Source: Mesorhizobium sp. 131-2-1
GTDB taxonomy: Bacteria > Pseudomonadota > Alphaproteobacteria > Rhizobiales > Rhizobiaceae
Direction: 5' to 3'
DNA: 64,000 nt
Assembly: GCF_016756535.1 (NCBI RefSeq)
Contig: NZ_AP023247.1
Span: 310,001 to 374,000 of the forward strand
Position 1 is the stretch's first letter; each line of letters starts with the position of its first letter. The position numbers and the translations under genes were made by a program. This document shows, in pieces, positions 54,029 to 61,870 of this stretch. The notes beneath the pieces were generated by a model. It was given only the letters and a program-made list of their open reading frames with translations, was not told the origin of the DNA and ran no database searches.

Positions 54029-54937
54029 TCAGTGCCCCTTGCTCCCCTCGATCGCGGAAAGGGCCGGCCGAAGCTTGTGGCCGGTCCCTTCCAGTATCTT
54101 CTCGGCCGTGTCGGCGTTGGCAGCGCCGGCGGCGAGCAGAATGGCGGTCTTGACGACGCCGCCGCTCTTTTCGAGCAGGCGCGCCGCATCCTCGCGGCTG
54201 CAGCCGCTGATGGCGGCAACGATGCGGGCCGCGCGGTCGCGCAGCTTGATGTTGTCGGCGGTGAGATTGACCATGTAGCCGTCATGGACATGGCCAAGAT
54301 GGACGGCGGCGAGCGTCGACAGCATGTTGAGCGCTATCTTCTGCGCGGTGCCGGCGCCCATGCGCGTCGAGCCGGCGATCAGTTCCGGCGGCGTCTCGAG
54401 CAGGACGGCGACATCGGCCTGTCTGAACAGCGGCGCATCCTTGTTGTTGGCGACGGCGATGGTCGCCGCGCCCCGGCTCCGCGCATCCTCCAGCGCCCGG
54501 ACGGCATAGGGCGTCGAGCCGCTGGCCGAAATCGCGATCAGGCAGTCGCCCTTGCCGATGCCGGCGGCGGCAACCGCGGCCGATGCCTCTTCGGTGTCGT
54601 CCTCGGGTCCGCCGGCAAGCGTGTGGAAGGCCTCGTCACCACCGGCGATCAGGATGGCGATGCGGTCGCGCCCGATCCCGAAGGTGCCGGGCAGTTCCAG
54701 CGCGTCGGCCACCGCCATCAGGCCCGAGCTGCCGGCCGCCGCATAGGCAAGCCTGCCGCCGCCCTTCAGACGGTCGGCGATGATTTCAGCGGCTGCCGCT
54801 ATGGAAGGAATGGCGCCGCGCACGGCCTTGGCGGCCTCGATCTGCGCATCGGCGAGAAAGGAAAGGATGGCGTCCGGGGCCTGGATATCCAGCCCCTCGG
54901 CATTCTGGTGACGCGCTTCGGTGCGCTTCTCGGCCAT
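54029..54937 (-). CDS. murQ: N-acetylmuramic acid 6-phosphate etherase
   Basis: The 302-residue SIS-domain enzyme cleaves the lactyl ether of MurNAc-6-phosphate to GlcNAc-6-phosphate and D-lactate. Family signatures include LAYAAAGSSGLMAVADALELPGTFG, ISASGSTPYAVRALEDAR, GSTRMGAGTAQKIALNM and a C-terminal UBA-like segment with AAISGCSREDAARLLE. The ATG at 54937 gives typical length. It is first in the minus operon and faces the kinase operon across a 199-bp promoter region. Confidence 0.94.
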   Translation of the reverse strand: MAEKRTEARHQNAEGLDIQAPDAILSFLADAQIEAAKAVRGAIPSIAAAAEIIADRLKGGGRLAYAAAGSSGLMAVADALELPGTFGIGRDRIAILIAGGDEAFHTLAGGPEDDTEEASAAVAAAGIGKGDCLIAISASGSTPYAVRALEDARSRGAATIAVANNKDAPLFRQADVAVLLETPPELIAGSTRMGAGTAQKIALNMLSTLAAVHLGHVHDGYMVNLTADNIKLRDRAARIVAAISGCSREDAARLLEKSGGVVKTAILLAAGAANADTAEKILEGTGHKLRPALSAIEGSKGH

Positions 54938-54962
54938 CCAACGTCCTCCAACTGACGAAACA

Positions 54963-54979
54963 ATACCAAAAAAATACCA
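54963..54979. promoter_or_regulatory. paired ATACCA boxes upstream of murQ
   Basis: ATACCA occurs at 54963-54968 and 54974-54979, an 11-bp direct repeat 26 bases before murQ. It is the exact mirror of the pair at 55097-55113. These are the likely operator sites of the GntR/UTRA regulator encoded at 56015. Confidence 0.6.
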
Positions 54980-55096
54980 CTTGTCCACATCGATTAACGA
55001 ATTCGTCGCTCCAAAATCGCCTTGCCGGCAAAATATCCTGATTTTTCAATAAAATACGCCTTAATCTTTTTGAAAGCGAAATTAACTCTTGGCTAT

Positions 55097-55113
55097 TGGT
55101 ATTTTATTGGTAT
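55097..55113. promoter_or_regulatory. paired TGGTAT boxes upstream of the kinase operon
   Basis: TGGTAT occurs at 55097-55102 and 55108-55113, again an 11-bp direct repeat, 24 bases before the kinase start. Identity and spacing match the reverse complement of the murQ-side pair. Confidence 0.6.
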
Positions 55114-55136
55114 TATCCGCCCGGAGGAGAAATCAC

Positions 55137-56018
55137 GTGAATTTCGTTCTTGGCATCGATGGCGGCGGCACCAGCTGCAGGGCGGCCCTTGCGACCGCTG
55201 ACGGCGCTGTGCTCGGCCGCGCCAAAAGCGGCGCAGCCAACATCCGCACCGACCTCACCGGCGCGAGGACCAACATCGTCGAGGCGGCAAGGCAGGCCTT
55301 CGTCGCCGCCGGCAAGGATCCGCAGCTCATCCCGCAAACGCCCGCAGTTCTCGGCCTCGCCGGCGCCAATGTCGGCACTTACCGTCAGCAGCTCGAAGCT
55401 ATCCTGCCGTTCAGCAAAAGCCGCGTCGAGACCGACGCCGAGATCGCGCTTGAGGGTGCTGTCGGCGCCGGCGACGGCGCCATGGCCATCCTTGGCACCG
55501 GCACCGCCTATATGGCGCGCAAGCACGGCAAGTCGCGCGCCATCGGCGGCTGGGGCTTCCAGGTCGGCGACCAGGGCAGCGGCGCCCGCATCGGCCGCGA
55601 CCTGCTCGAACAGACGCTGCTCGCCCATGACGGCATCCGTCCGGGCTCGCCGCTGACCGACGCCATGCTTGGCGTCTTCCGCAACAATCCGGAGGATGTC
55701 GTCGAGTTCACCACCAATGCCAAGCCCGGCGACTTCGGCGGCTTTGCGCCAAAGGTGTTCGACCATGCCGAAAAGGGCGACCTGGTCGCCAACTGGATCC
55801 TCGACAAGGCGGTTGCCGATGTCGAAGCCTCGCTCGGGGCGCTCGATCTTGCCGACGATGCGCCGCTCTGCCTGCTCGGCGGCCTGGCGCCGCTCTACGC
55901 GCCGCGGCTTTCGGCGCGTTACCAGGCGCTGCTCAGGCCGGCGCTCGACGATGCGCTGGGCGGCGCGGTGCAGATGGCGGTGCGCATCTTCGCCCTTGGT
56001 TCGGAGGCCGCCCGATGA
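55137..56018 (+). CDS. BadF/BadG-type amino-sugar kinase (GlcNAc or MurNAc kinase)
   Basis: The 293-residue ASKHA kinase has the phosphate-1 motif VLGIDGGGTSCRAALA at 4-19, AILGTGTAYMARK and GGWGFQVGDQGSGARIGRDLL. The GTG start at 55137 has GGAGGA at 8 bases. Beside murQ and nagA it most likely phosphorylates imported GlcNAc and perhaps MurNAc, as MurK does in clostridia. Its stop overlaps the regulator start as ATGA. Confidence 0.85.
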   Translation: MNFVLGIDGGGTSCRAALATADGAVLGRAKSGAANIRTDLTGARTNIVEAARQAFVAAGKDPQLIPQTPAVLGLAGANVGTYRQQLEAILPFSKSRVETDAEIALEGAVGAGDGAMAILGTGTAYMARKHGKSRAIGGWGFQVGDQGSGARIGRDLLEQTLLAHDGIRPGSPLTDAMLGVFRNNPEDVVEFTTNAKPGDFGGFAPKVFDHAEKGDLVANWILDKAVADVEASLGALDLADDAPLCLLGGLAPLYAPRLSARYQALLRPALDDALGGAVQMAVRIFALGSEAAR

Positions 56019-56794
56019 GCGCCGCCGACCAGATTTTTGCTATGCTGAAGGAATCGTCGCAAAGCGGCGCGCCGCTCTATCTGCAGCTCCGCAAGAGCAT
56101 CGAGGAAGCGGTCAATCGCGGCCTGATCGGGCCGGGCGACGCGCTGCCGTCGGAGCGCGACATCGCCAGCAAGGCCGATATCTCGCGCGTCACCGTGCGC
56201 AAGGCGGTGCAGGACCTGGTCAAGGGCGGCATCCTCGTCCAGCGCCACGGCTCCGGCACGTTCGTGGCGCCGCGCATGGAGCGCGTCGAGCAGTCGCTGT
56301 CGAGGCTCACCTCGTTCACCGAGGACATGGCGCGCCGCGGCATGGTGGTGCGCTCGGCCTGGCTCGACCGCGGCCTCTATGCGCCCTCGCCCGACGAGAT
56401 GATGGTGCTCGGCCTGTCGTCGAACGAGCTGGTGGCGCGGGTGGCACGCCTGCGCATCGCCAACGACACGCCGCTGGCGATCGAGCGCGCCGCACTCTCG
56501 GCCAGCGTGCTTCCCGATCCCGAGGCGATCGGCTCCTCGCTCTACGCAGCGCTGGAACTGACCGGCAACCGGCCGGTGCGGGCGGTGCAGCGCATCTCGG
56601 CCGCCAATCTCGGCGACGATGACGCGCGCCTGCTGGAAGTGCCGCCCGGGGTTGCCGGCCTGCATATCGAACGTATTTCCTATCTTGCGAGCGGCAAGGT
56701 GATCGAATTCACCCGCTCGATCTACAGGGGCGACGCCTATGATTTCGTCGCGGAACTCCGGCTGACCGGGCCGGGAGAGGAGAGCCGGCCATGA
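56015..56794 (+). CDS. GntR-family regulator with UTRA domain (NagR/DasR-like)
   Basis: The 259-residue protein has an N-terminal winged helix (DALPSERDIASKADISRVTV followed by RKAVQDLVKGGILVQRHGSGTFV) and a C-terminal UTRA ligand domain (about 100-250). HutC-type regulators of this class bind GlcNAc-6-P or GlcN-6-P. It is embedded in the operon with four-base overlaps on both sides and is the only regulator of the locus, so the TGGTAT pairs are its probable targets. Confidence 0.9.
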   Translation: MSAADQIFAMLKESSQSGAPLYLQLRKSIEEAVNRGLIGPGDALPSERDIASKADISRVTVRKAVQDLVKGGILVQRHGSGTFVAPRMERVEQSLSRLTSFTEDMARRGMVVRSAWLDRGLYAPSPDEMMVLGLSSNELVARVARLRIANDTPLAIERAALSASVLPDPEAIGSSLYAALELTGNRPVRAVQRISAANLGDDDARLLEVPPGVAGLHIERISYLASGKVIEFTRSIYRGDAYDFVAELRLTGPGEESRP

Positions 56795-57822
56795 GCGCGA
56801 CCATCACCCATATGCGGCGCGAGATCGAAGAGATCCCGGAAGCAACCGCCCGCTTGCTCGACGGTTCGGCTGCGGTGCTGACCGAGGCCGGGCGCGGCAT
56901 CCGCGAGCGCGATCCGAGCTTCGTCGTCACCGTGGCGCGCGGCTCGTCCGACCACGCCGCCACCTTCATGAAGTATGCCGTCGAGCTGACCGCCGGCCTT
57001 GCCGTCGCCTCGGTCGGCCCGTCAATCGCCTCGATCTATGGCGCCAGGCTCAGGCTCGCCGGCTCCGCCTGCCTGGCGATCTCGCAATCGGGCAAGAGCC
57101 CCGACATCGTCGCCATGGCGGAGGCGGCCCGGGCCGGCGGCGCGCTCACCGTCGCCATCACCAACACCGCCGATTCGCCGCTGGCGCGCGCCTCGGATTT
57201 TGCCATCGACATCCTGGCCGGGCCGGAACGCAGCGTCGCGGCGACCAAGACCTTCGTCAATTCGGCCGTCGCCGGCCTGGCGCTGATGGCGCATTGCACC
57301 GGCGACGAGGCGCTGCTGGCGGCATTGGCCCGATTGCCCGAACATTTCCGCAAGGCGATCGCCTGCGACTGGATGGCGCTGGCCGGCGCGCTGGAGACGC
57401 CGCGGTCGCTGTTCATCCTCGGCCGCGGTCCATCCGCGGCGATGGCCAACGAGGCGGCGCTGAAATTCAAGGAAACCTGCGGCATGCATGCCGAGGCCTA
57501 TAGCGCGGCGGAAGTCATGCATGGACCGCTGGCGCTGGTCGGGCCCGGCTTCCCGGTGTTGGCACTTGCCGCCCGCGACGCTTCCGAACCCTCGGTCGCC
57601 GAGGCCGCCGACAGTCTGGCCGGCAAGGGCGCAGCCGTGTTCGTGACATCCGACAAGGCGACGAAGGCACTGGCCCTGCCCCATGTGGCGACCGGCCATC
57701 CGCTCACCGATCCGCTGACTCTGATCGTGTCCTTCTATGGCTTCGTCGAGGCCTTTGCCCGGCACCGCGGGCTGGATCCCGATACGCCGCGCAATTTGCG
57801 CAAGGTGACGGAAACCGTATGA
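56791..57822 (+). CDS. SIS-domain glucosamine-6-phosphate deaminase (NagB-II type)
   Basis: The 343-residue protein has two SIS domains: VTVARGSSDHAATFMKYAVE and AISQSGKSPDIVAMAEAARA in the first, ILGRGPSAAMANEAALKFKE and HAEAYSAAEVMHGPLALV in the second. This is the GlmS isomerase half without the glutaminase. Such NagB-II enzymes convert GlcN-6-P to fructose-6-P and ammonia. It overlaps both neighbours by four bases. Confidence 0.88.
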   Translation: MSATITHMRREIEEIPEATARLLDGSAAVLTEAGRGIRERDPSFVVTVARGSSDHAATFMKYAVELTAGLAVASVGPSIASIYGARLRLAGSACLAISQSGKSPDIVAMAEAARAGGALTVAITNTADSPLARASDFAIDILAGPERSVAATKTFVNSAVAGLALMAHCTGDEALLAALARLPEHFRKAIACDWMALAGALETPRSLFILGRGPSAAMANEAALKFKETCGMHAEAYSAAEVMHGPLALVGPGFPVLALAARDASEPSVAEAADSLAGKGAAVFVTSDKATKALALPHVATGHPLTDPLTLIVSFYGFVEAFARHRGLDPDTPRNLRKVTETV

Positions 57823-58979
57823 GCGACCGTTTCGCCCTGACTGGCGCCCGCATCTTCGACGGCGCCGACTGGCACGACAATGCCGCCCTCGTCGTGAACG
57901 GCGGCCTTGTCGAGGCCATCCTCCCCGCCGGCGCCATTCCGTCCGGCGTCGAAAGCATCGAGACCGGCGGCGGCCTGCTTGCGCCGGGCTTCGTCGATCT
58001 GCAGGTCAATGGCGGCGGCGGCGTCATGCTCAACGATCATCCCGACGTCGCCTCGATCGAGACCATCTGCCGGGCGCATGCACCCTTCGGCACCACCGCG
58101 CTTTTGCCGACGCTGATCACCGACACGCCCGCGATCACGGCGGCGGCTGTCGCGGCCGGCGCCGCGGCGGCGCGGCAGAAGGTGCCGGGCTTCCTCGGCC
58201 TGCACCTAGAGGGTCCGCATCTGTCGGTTGCCCGCAAGGGCGCGCATGACCCGGCGCTGATCCGACCGATGACCGACACAGATCAAGCGGCGCTGATCGC
58301 CGCGCGCAAGGAGCTCCCGGTCCTGCTCACCACGATCGCGCCCGAATCCGTTGAGCCGGAGCGCGTCGCGGCGCTTGCCAAGGAGGGCCTCGTCATAAGC
58401 CTTGGCCATTCCGATACCGGCTATGCCACGGCAAACGCCTTTGCCGCCGCCGGCGCGACGGTGGTGACGCATCTGTTCAACGCCATGAGCCAGATCGGCA
58501 ACCGCGAGCCGGGGCTGGCCGGTGCCGCCATCGACATCGGCGGCCTGTCCGCCGGCATCATCGCCGACGGCATCCATGTCGATCCCGCTACCATGGCGAT
58601 CGCGCTGCGCGCCAAGAAGGGCCCAGGCAAGATCGTGCTGGTCACCGACGCCATGGCGACGATCGGCACCGACATGACGTCATTCACGCTGAACGGCCGC
58701 ACCATCTACCGCAAGGACGGCAGCCTCAGGCTTGCCGACGGCACGCTTGCAGGAGCCGACCTCGACATGATCTCCGCCGTTCGCTTCATGCACCGCGCCG
58801 TCGGTCTGGAGCTCGGCGAAGCGCTGCGCATGGCTTCGCTCTATCCGGCGCAAGCGATCGGACAGGCGCACAGGCTCGGCCGATTCGCCAACGGCACCGC
58901 GGCCGATATTGTTGGGCTATCGGACGATCTCGACGTCAAAGGTGTCTGGATCGGCGGCGAGAAGGTGTTTGCCGCCTGA
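57819..58979 (+). CDS. nagA: N-acetylglucosamine-6-phosphate deacetylase
   Basis: The 386-residue amidohydrolase has the metal and substrate motifs LHLEGPHLS, LGHSDTGYATANAF, THLFNAMSQI and VTDAMATIGTD (general-base Asp). It deacetylates GlcNAc-6-P for the upstream deaminase. It is last in the plus operon, and its stop is 11 bases before the palindromic repeat that holds the IS110 element. Confidence 0.94.
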   Translation: MSDRFALTGARIFDGADWHDNAALVVNGGLVEAILPAGAIPSGVESIETGGGLLAPGFVDLQVNGGGGVMLNDHPDVASIETICRAHAPFGTTALLPTLITDTPAITAAAVAAGAAAARQKVPGFLGLHLEGPHLSVARKGAHDPALIRPMTDTDQAALIAARKELPVLLTTIAPESVEPERVAALAKEGLVISLGHSDTGYATANAFAAAGATVVTHLFNAMSQIGNREPGLAGAAIDIGGLSAGIIADGIHVDPATMAIALRAKKGPGKIVLVTDAMATIGTDMTSFTLNGRTIYRKDGSLRLADGTLAGADLDMISAVRFMHRAVGLELGEALRMASLYPAQAIGQAHRLGRFANGTAADIVGLSDDLDVKGVWIGGEKVFAA

Positions 58980-59046
58980 GCCTATCCTTCGTCATTCTCG
59001 GGCTTGACCCGAGGATCCTGTGTGTTTGCTCAGTGCTATGGTTGAA

Positions 59047-59187
59047 GTGGGAAGGAGGCCGAGAGGATCCTGGTCGTCCCTTCGAGGACAGGCCGCGGCA
59101 TGGCTCGGTCCCTTCCCACCAATGAACCATCAACCTGAACAGTTGCACGGGGCTGTCTTCAGCAGACCCCGCACCACAGGAAGAGGC
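59047..59187 (+). ncRNA. predicted bridge RNA of the IS110 element
   Basis: The first stem pairs GTGGGAAGG (59047-59055) with CCTTCCCAC (59111-59119) and CCGAG (59059-59063) with CTCGG (59104-59108). The internal loop bears GAGGATCC (59063-59070), identical to the left target, and CGGCATGG (59096-59103), complementary to the right target plus core. The second domain has ACAGTTGC (59139-59146), identical to the right end of the element, a CGGGG/CCCCG stem, and CACAGG (59175-59180), complementary to core plus left end. This matches the target and donor loops known from IS621. The precise ends of the RNA are not known. Confidence 0.75.
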
Positions 59188-60120
59188 ATGGCCATGATAG
59201 TGCAGAACTATGTCGGCTGCGACATCTCCAAAGCGAGGCTCGACTTCTTTGATGAGGCAAGCGGCCGCTACCAGCGGATCGCCAACCAGGCTGAAGCGAT
59301 AGAAGCCTATGTGGCAGGCCTTTGCGCTGGTCGTGACTTCGTTGTCATGGAGGCGACCGGGGTCCATGACCGGCTGCTGCGCCATGCGCTGGGCAAGGCC
59401 GGCATTGCGTTCTCGCGGCACAATCCGGCGCACACCCACCACTACGCGAAGTCGGCGACCCAGCGCGCCAAGACCGATCGTCTCGATGCCCGGATGCTGA
59501 GCAGCTACGGTCGTCGCTACCAGCCTGCGGCCGAGGCGGCACCTTGCGAGAAAGGCGAACGCCTTCAGTCGCTTGCCCGCCACCGCGACCATCTTGTTGA
59601 GATCCGGGCAAGGTTGAAGAGATATCTCAGCGAGGCCTTCGATGAGGACGTCATAACCGAGACTGAAAGTCTGATCGCCGACTTCGACACACGCATCGAT
59701 GCACTCGAAAGCCGGATTGCCAAAGCCATTCGCGAAGCCGAGGACACCGCTCTCGACTACACGCTGATGGTCTCTGTACCAGGCGTCTCCACCATCACCG
59801 CGCTTTCGCTGCTGGCCCACATGCCCGAGCTCGGCCGGCGCTCGCCCAAGTCGATCGCGGCACTTGCAGGCCTTGCCCCGCTCGACAACGAGAGCGGCAA
59901 GGCCAAGCGCAAGAGCAAGATCAGCGGTGGCCGCCCGCGCGTGCGCCGCGCCCTCTACATGGCGGCGCTGGGCGCCATCCGCGCCAACGATCGCTTCAGA
60001 ACTTTCTACACTGCGCTCGCCGCGCGCTCCGGATCGAAGAAACTTGCCATCGTCGCTGTCGCAAGGAAGCTCCTAGTCACTCTCAATGCCATCATTCGAG
60101 ACAAAACGGCCTTCGCATGA
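59188..60120 (+). CDS. IS110-family transposase (bridge-RNA-guided recombinase)
   Basis: The 310-residue protein has an N-terminal RuvC-like domain with the DEDD set Asp12 (GCDISK), Glu55 (VMEATG), Asp97 and Asp100 (KTDRLDA), a coiled-coil linker (about 135-190), and a C-terminal Tnp_20 domain with VPGVSTITALSLLAHMPE and LAGLAPLDNESGK, in which Ser236 is the candidate nucleophile. All key residues are intact, so it should be active. ATG 59188 was chosen; the frame upstream is the RNA-coding left end. Confidence 0.92.
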   Translation: MAMIVQNYVGCDISKARLDFFDEASGRYQRIANQAEAIEAYVAGLCAGRDFVVMEATGVHDRLLRHALGKAGIAFSRHNPAHTHHYAKSATQRAKTDRLDARMLSSYGRRYQPAAEAAPCEKGERLQSLARHRDHLVEIRARLKRYLSEAFDEDVITETESLIADFDTRIDALESRIAKAIREAEDTALDYTLMVSVPGVSTITALSLLAHMPELGRRSPKSIAALAGLAPLDNESGKAKRKSKISGGRPRVRRALYMAALGAIRANDRFRTFYTALAARSGSKKLAIVAVARKLLVTLNAIIRDKTAFA

Positions 60121-60235
60121 ACACAGTTGCCATGCCGTGACGACTGCCGTAGAATGCAGCGGCGCAAATTCTGCAACCGTTACAACGCCTTAGCGTAACG
60201 GCATGGATCCTAGGGTCTGCGCGCGTCGCTTCGCC

Positions 60236-61780
60236 CTAGGATGACGACGCGGTGCGATTAGCCGACTTTGGGGCATAGATATCCTTGTAGGTCTCGCGCA
60301 GCAGGTTTTTTTGCACCTTGCCCATGGTGTTGCGCGGCAGTTCGTCGACGAAGATCACCTGCTTCGGGTGCTTGTATTTGGCCAGCCGCCCACTGATCGC
60401 CCCGACGATATCGGCAGCGCCGATGGCCGCGCCAGGCTTGCGCACCACGACCGCGGTGACGCCCTCGCCGAAATCCGGATGGGCGACGCCGATCACCGCG
60501 CTTTCGCTGACGCCGGCGAGCGCGTCGATCTCGCCTTCGATTTCCTTCGGATAGATGTTGTAGCCGCCGGAAATGATCAGGTCCTTGCCGCGCCCGACGA
60601 TATGCACATAGCCGTCCCGGTCGATGAGGCCGAGATCGCCGGTGATGAAGAAGCCGTCGCTCCGGAATTCGGCCTTGGTCTTTTCCGGCATCCGCCAATA
60701 GCCGGCAAAGACGTTCGGACCCTTCACCTCGATCATGCCGACCTCGCCTTGCGGGAGCGACCGGCCGCTGTCCGGATCGGCGATGCGCAGCGAAACGCCC
60801 GGCAAGGGAAAGCCGACGGTGCCGGCGCGCCGCTCGCCGTCATAGGGGTTGGACGTGTTCATGTTGGTCTCGGTCATGCCGTAGCGCTCGAGGATGGCGT
60901 GACCGGTGCGCTCGCGCCAGGCGGCATGCGTCTCGGCCAGCAACGGCGCCGATCCGGAAATGAACAGGCGGATGTTCCTGGCCGCCTGGCCGTCCAGGTC
61001 CTCCTGCTGCAGAAGCCTGACATAGAAGGTTGGCACGCCCATTAGTGTCGTGGCGCGCGGCAGCAGCGCGACGATGCGGGCCGGATCGAACTTTGCTTCG
61101 AACAGCATCGAGGCGCCGGCCATCAGGATGACGTTGGTGGCGACGAAGAGCCCGTGCGTGTGGAAGATTGGCAGCGCGTGGATCAGGACGTCATCGGGTG
61201 TGAAGCGCCAGTGCTCGACCAGCACACGCGCGTTCGAGGCGAGGTTCTCGTGGGTGAGCATGGCGCCCTTGGAGCGGCCCGTCGTCCCCGACGTGTAGAG
61301 GATCGCCGCCAGATCGTCCGGTCCGCGCGCCACAGCGCTGAATTCCGTCGATTGCCTTGAGGCGCTGTCGGTCAGCGAGCCATGTCCGTCGCTGCCGAGT
61401 GTCGCGACGCCGGCGCCCGATGCCTCCGCCAGCGGACCGATGTCGGCCACCCGGTCGGGATCGCAGACCACCAGCCGCGGTTCGGCATCGCCAAAGAAGT
61501 AACCGAGCTCCGGCAGCGTGTAGGCGGTGTTGAGCGGCAGGAAGACAGCACCGGCGCGCAGGCAGGCGAGATAGAGCAGCACCGCCTCCGGGCTCTTCTC
61601 GACCTGGACGGCGACGCGGTCGCTCGGTTTGACGCCAGATTGCACCAATGCATGCGCCAATTGCGCGGAGCGCGCCAGCATGTCGCCATAGGTCAGGGAA
61701 CGCCGGTCATCCGTCGCCATCAGCAGCCGCTGCGGTGCCGGCACGCGGCCACGGAAAGCGTCGAACAGGTGATTGCTCAT
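60236..61780 (-). CDS. matB: malonyl-CoA synthetase
   Basis: The 514-residue acyl-adenylate enzyme closely resembles rhizobial MatB, with LYTSGTTGRSKGAMLTHENL, HALPIFHTHGLFVATN, GHAILERYGMTETNMNTSNP, RGKDLIISGGYNIYPKE and the catalytic Lys in RNTMGKVQKN. It activates malonate to malonyl-CoA. It follows a GntR regulator gene by 90 bp; matA and matC are not adjacent. Its stop and last codons lie in the palindromic repeat, giving a SSS end. Confidence 0.95.
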   Translation of the reverse strand: MSNHLFDAFRGRVPAPQRLLMATDDRRSLTYGDMLARSAQLAHALVQSGVKPSDRVAVQVEKSPEAVLLYLACLRAGAVFLPLNTAYTLPELGYFFGDAEPRLVVCDPDRVADIGPLAEASGAGVATLGSDGHGSLTDSASRQSTEFSAVARGPDDLAAILYTSGTTGRSKGAMLTHENLASNARVLVEHWRFTPDDVLIHALPIFHTHGLFVATNVILMAGASMLFEAKFDPARIVALLPRATTLMGVPTFYVRLLQQEDLDGQAARNIRLFISGSAPLLAETHAAWRERTGHAILERYGMTETNMNTSNPYDGERRAGTVGFPLPGVSLRIADPDSGRSLPQGEVGMIEVKGPNVFAGYWRMPEKTKAEFRSDGFFITGDLGLIDRDGYVHIVGRGKDLIISGGYNIYPKEIEGEIDALAGVSESAVIGVAHPDFGEGVTAVVVRKPGAAIGAADIVGAISGRLAKYKHPKQVIFVDELPRNTMGKVQKNLLRETYKDIYAPKSANRTASSS

Positions 61781-61870
61781 TGTTGCTCCCGCGTAACGAA
61801 TGGCGCGGCGAATCCTGAATTCGCGTCGTTTCGGTCAGAGCGAATATCAGATTTGAGGCTGAACGAGCAG

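Larger units (their letters stand above)
59019..60129 (+). mobile_element. IS110-family insertion sequence (IS110 subgroup), 1111 bp
   Basis: Boundaries are set by the flanking palindrome: removing 59019-60129 together with one CC dinucleotide restores a continuous repeat arm. CC is present at both junctions (59017-59018, 60130-60131), as expected from recombination at a 2-bp core. A long 169-bp non-coding left end and only 9 bp after the transposase stop are typical of the IS110 subgroup. There are no long terminal inverted repeats. In the circular form, TTGCCT across the joined ends and TATGGT at 59037-59042 would form a promoter with a 17-bp spacer. Confidence 0.88.
58990..60246. repeat. 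REP-like palindromic intergenic repeat, interrupted by the IS110 element
   Basis: Outside the element the two pieces (58990-59018 and 60130-60246) join into one palindrome: GACCCGAGGATCC plus ATGCCGTGAC on the left, and on the right the inverted copy GTAACGGCATGGATCC followed by TAGGGTC. Outer ends CGTCATTCTC and CCTAGGATGACG also pair imperfectly. The right end runs into the last codons of matB. It separates convergent nagA and matB. Confidence 0.8.

Noticed and set aside
59019-60129. Terminal inverted repeats and target duplication of a DDE transposon
   Set aside because: Only short TGTGT/ACACA similarity is present at the ends and just a CC dinucleotide is shared, which fits IS110 recombination and not a DDE element.
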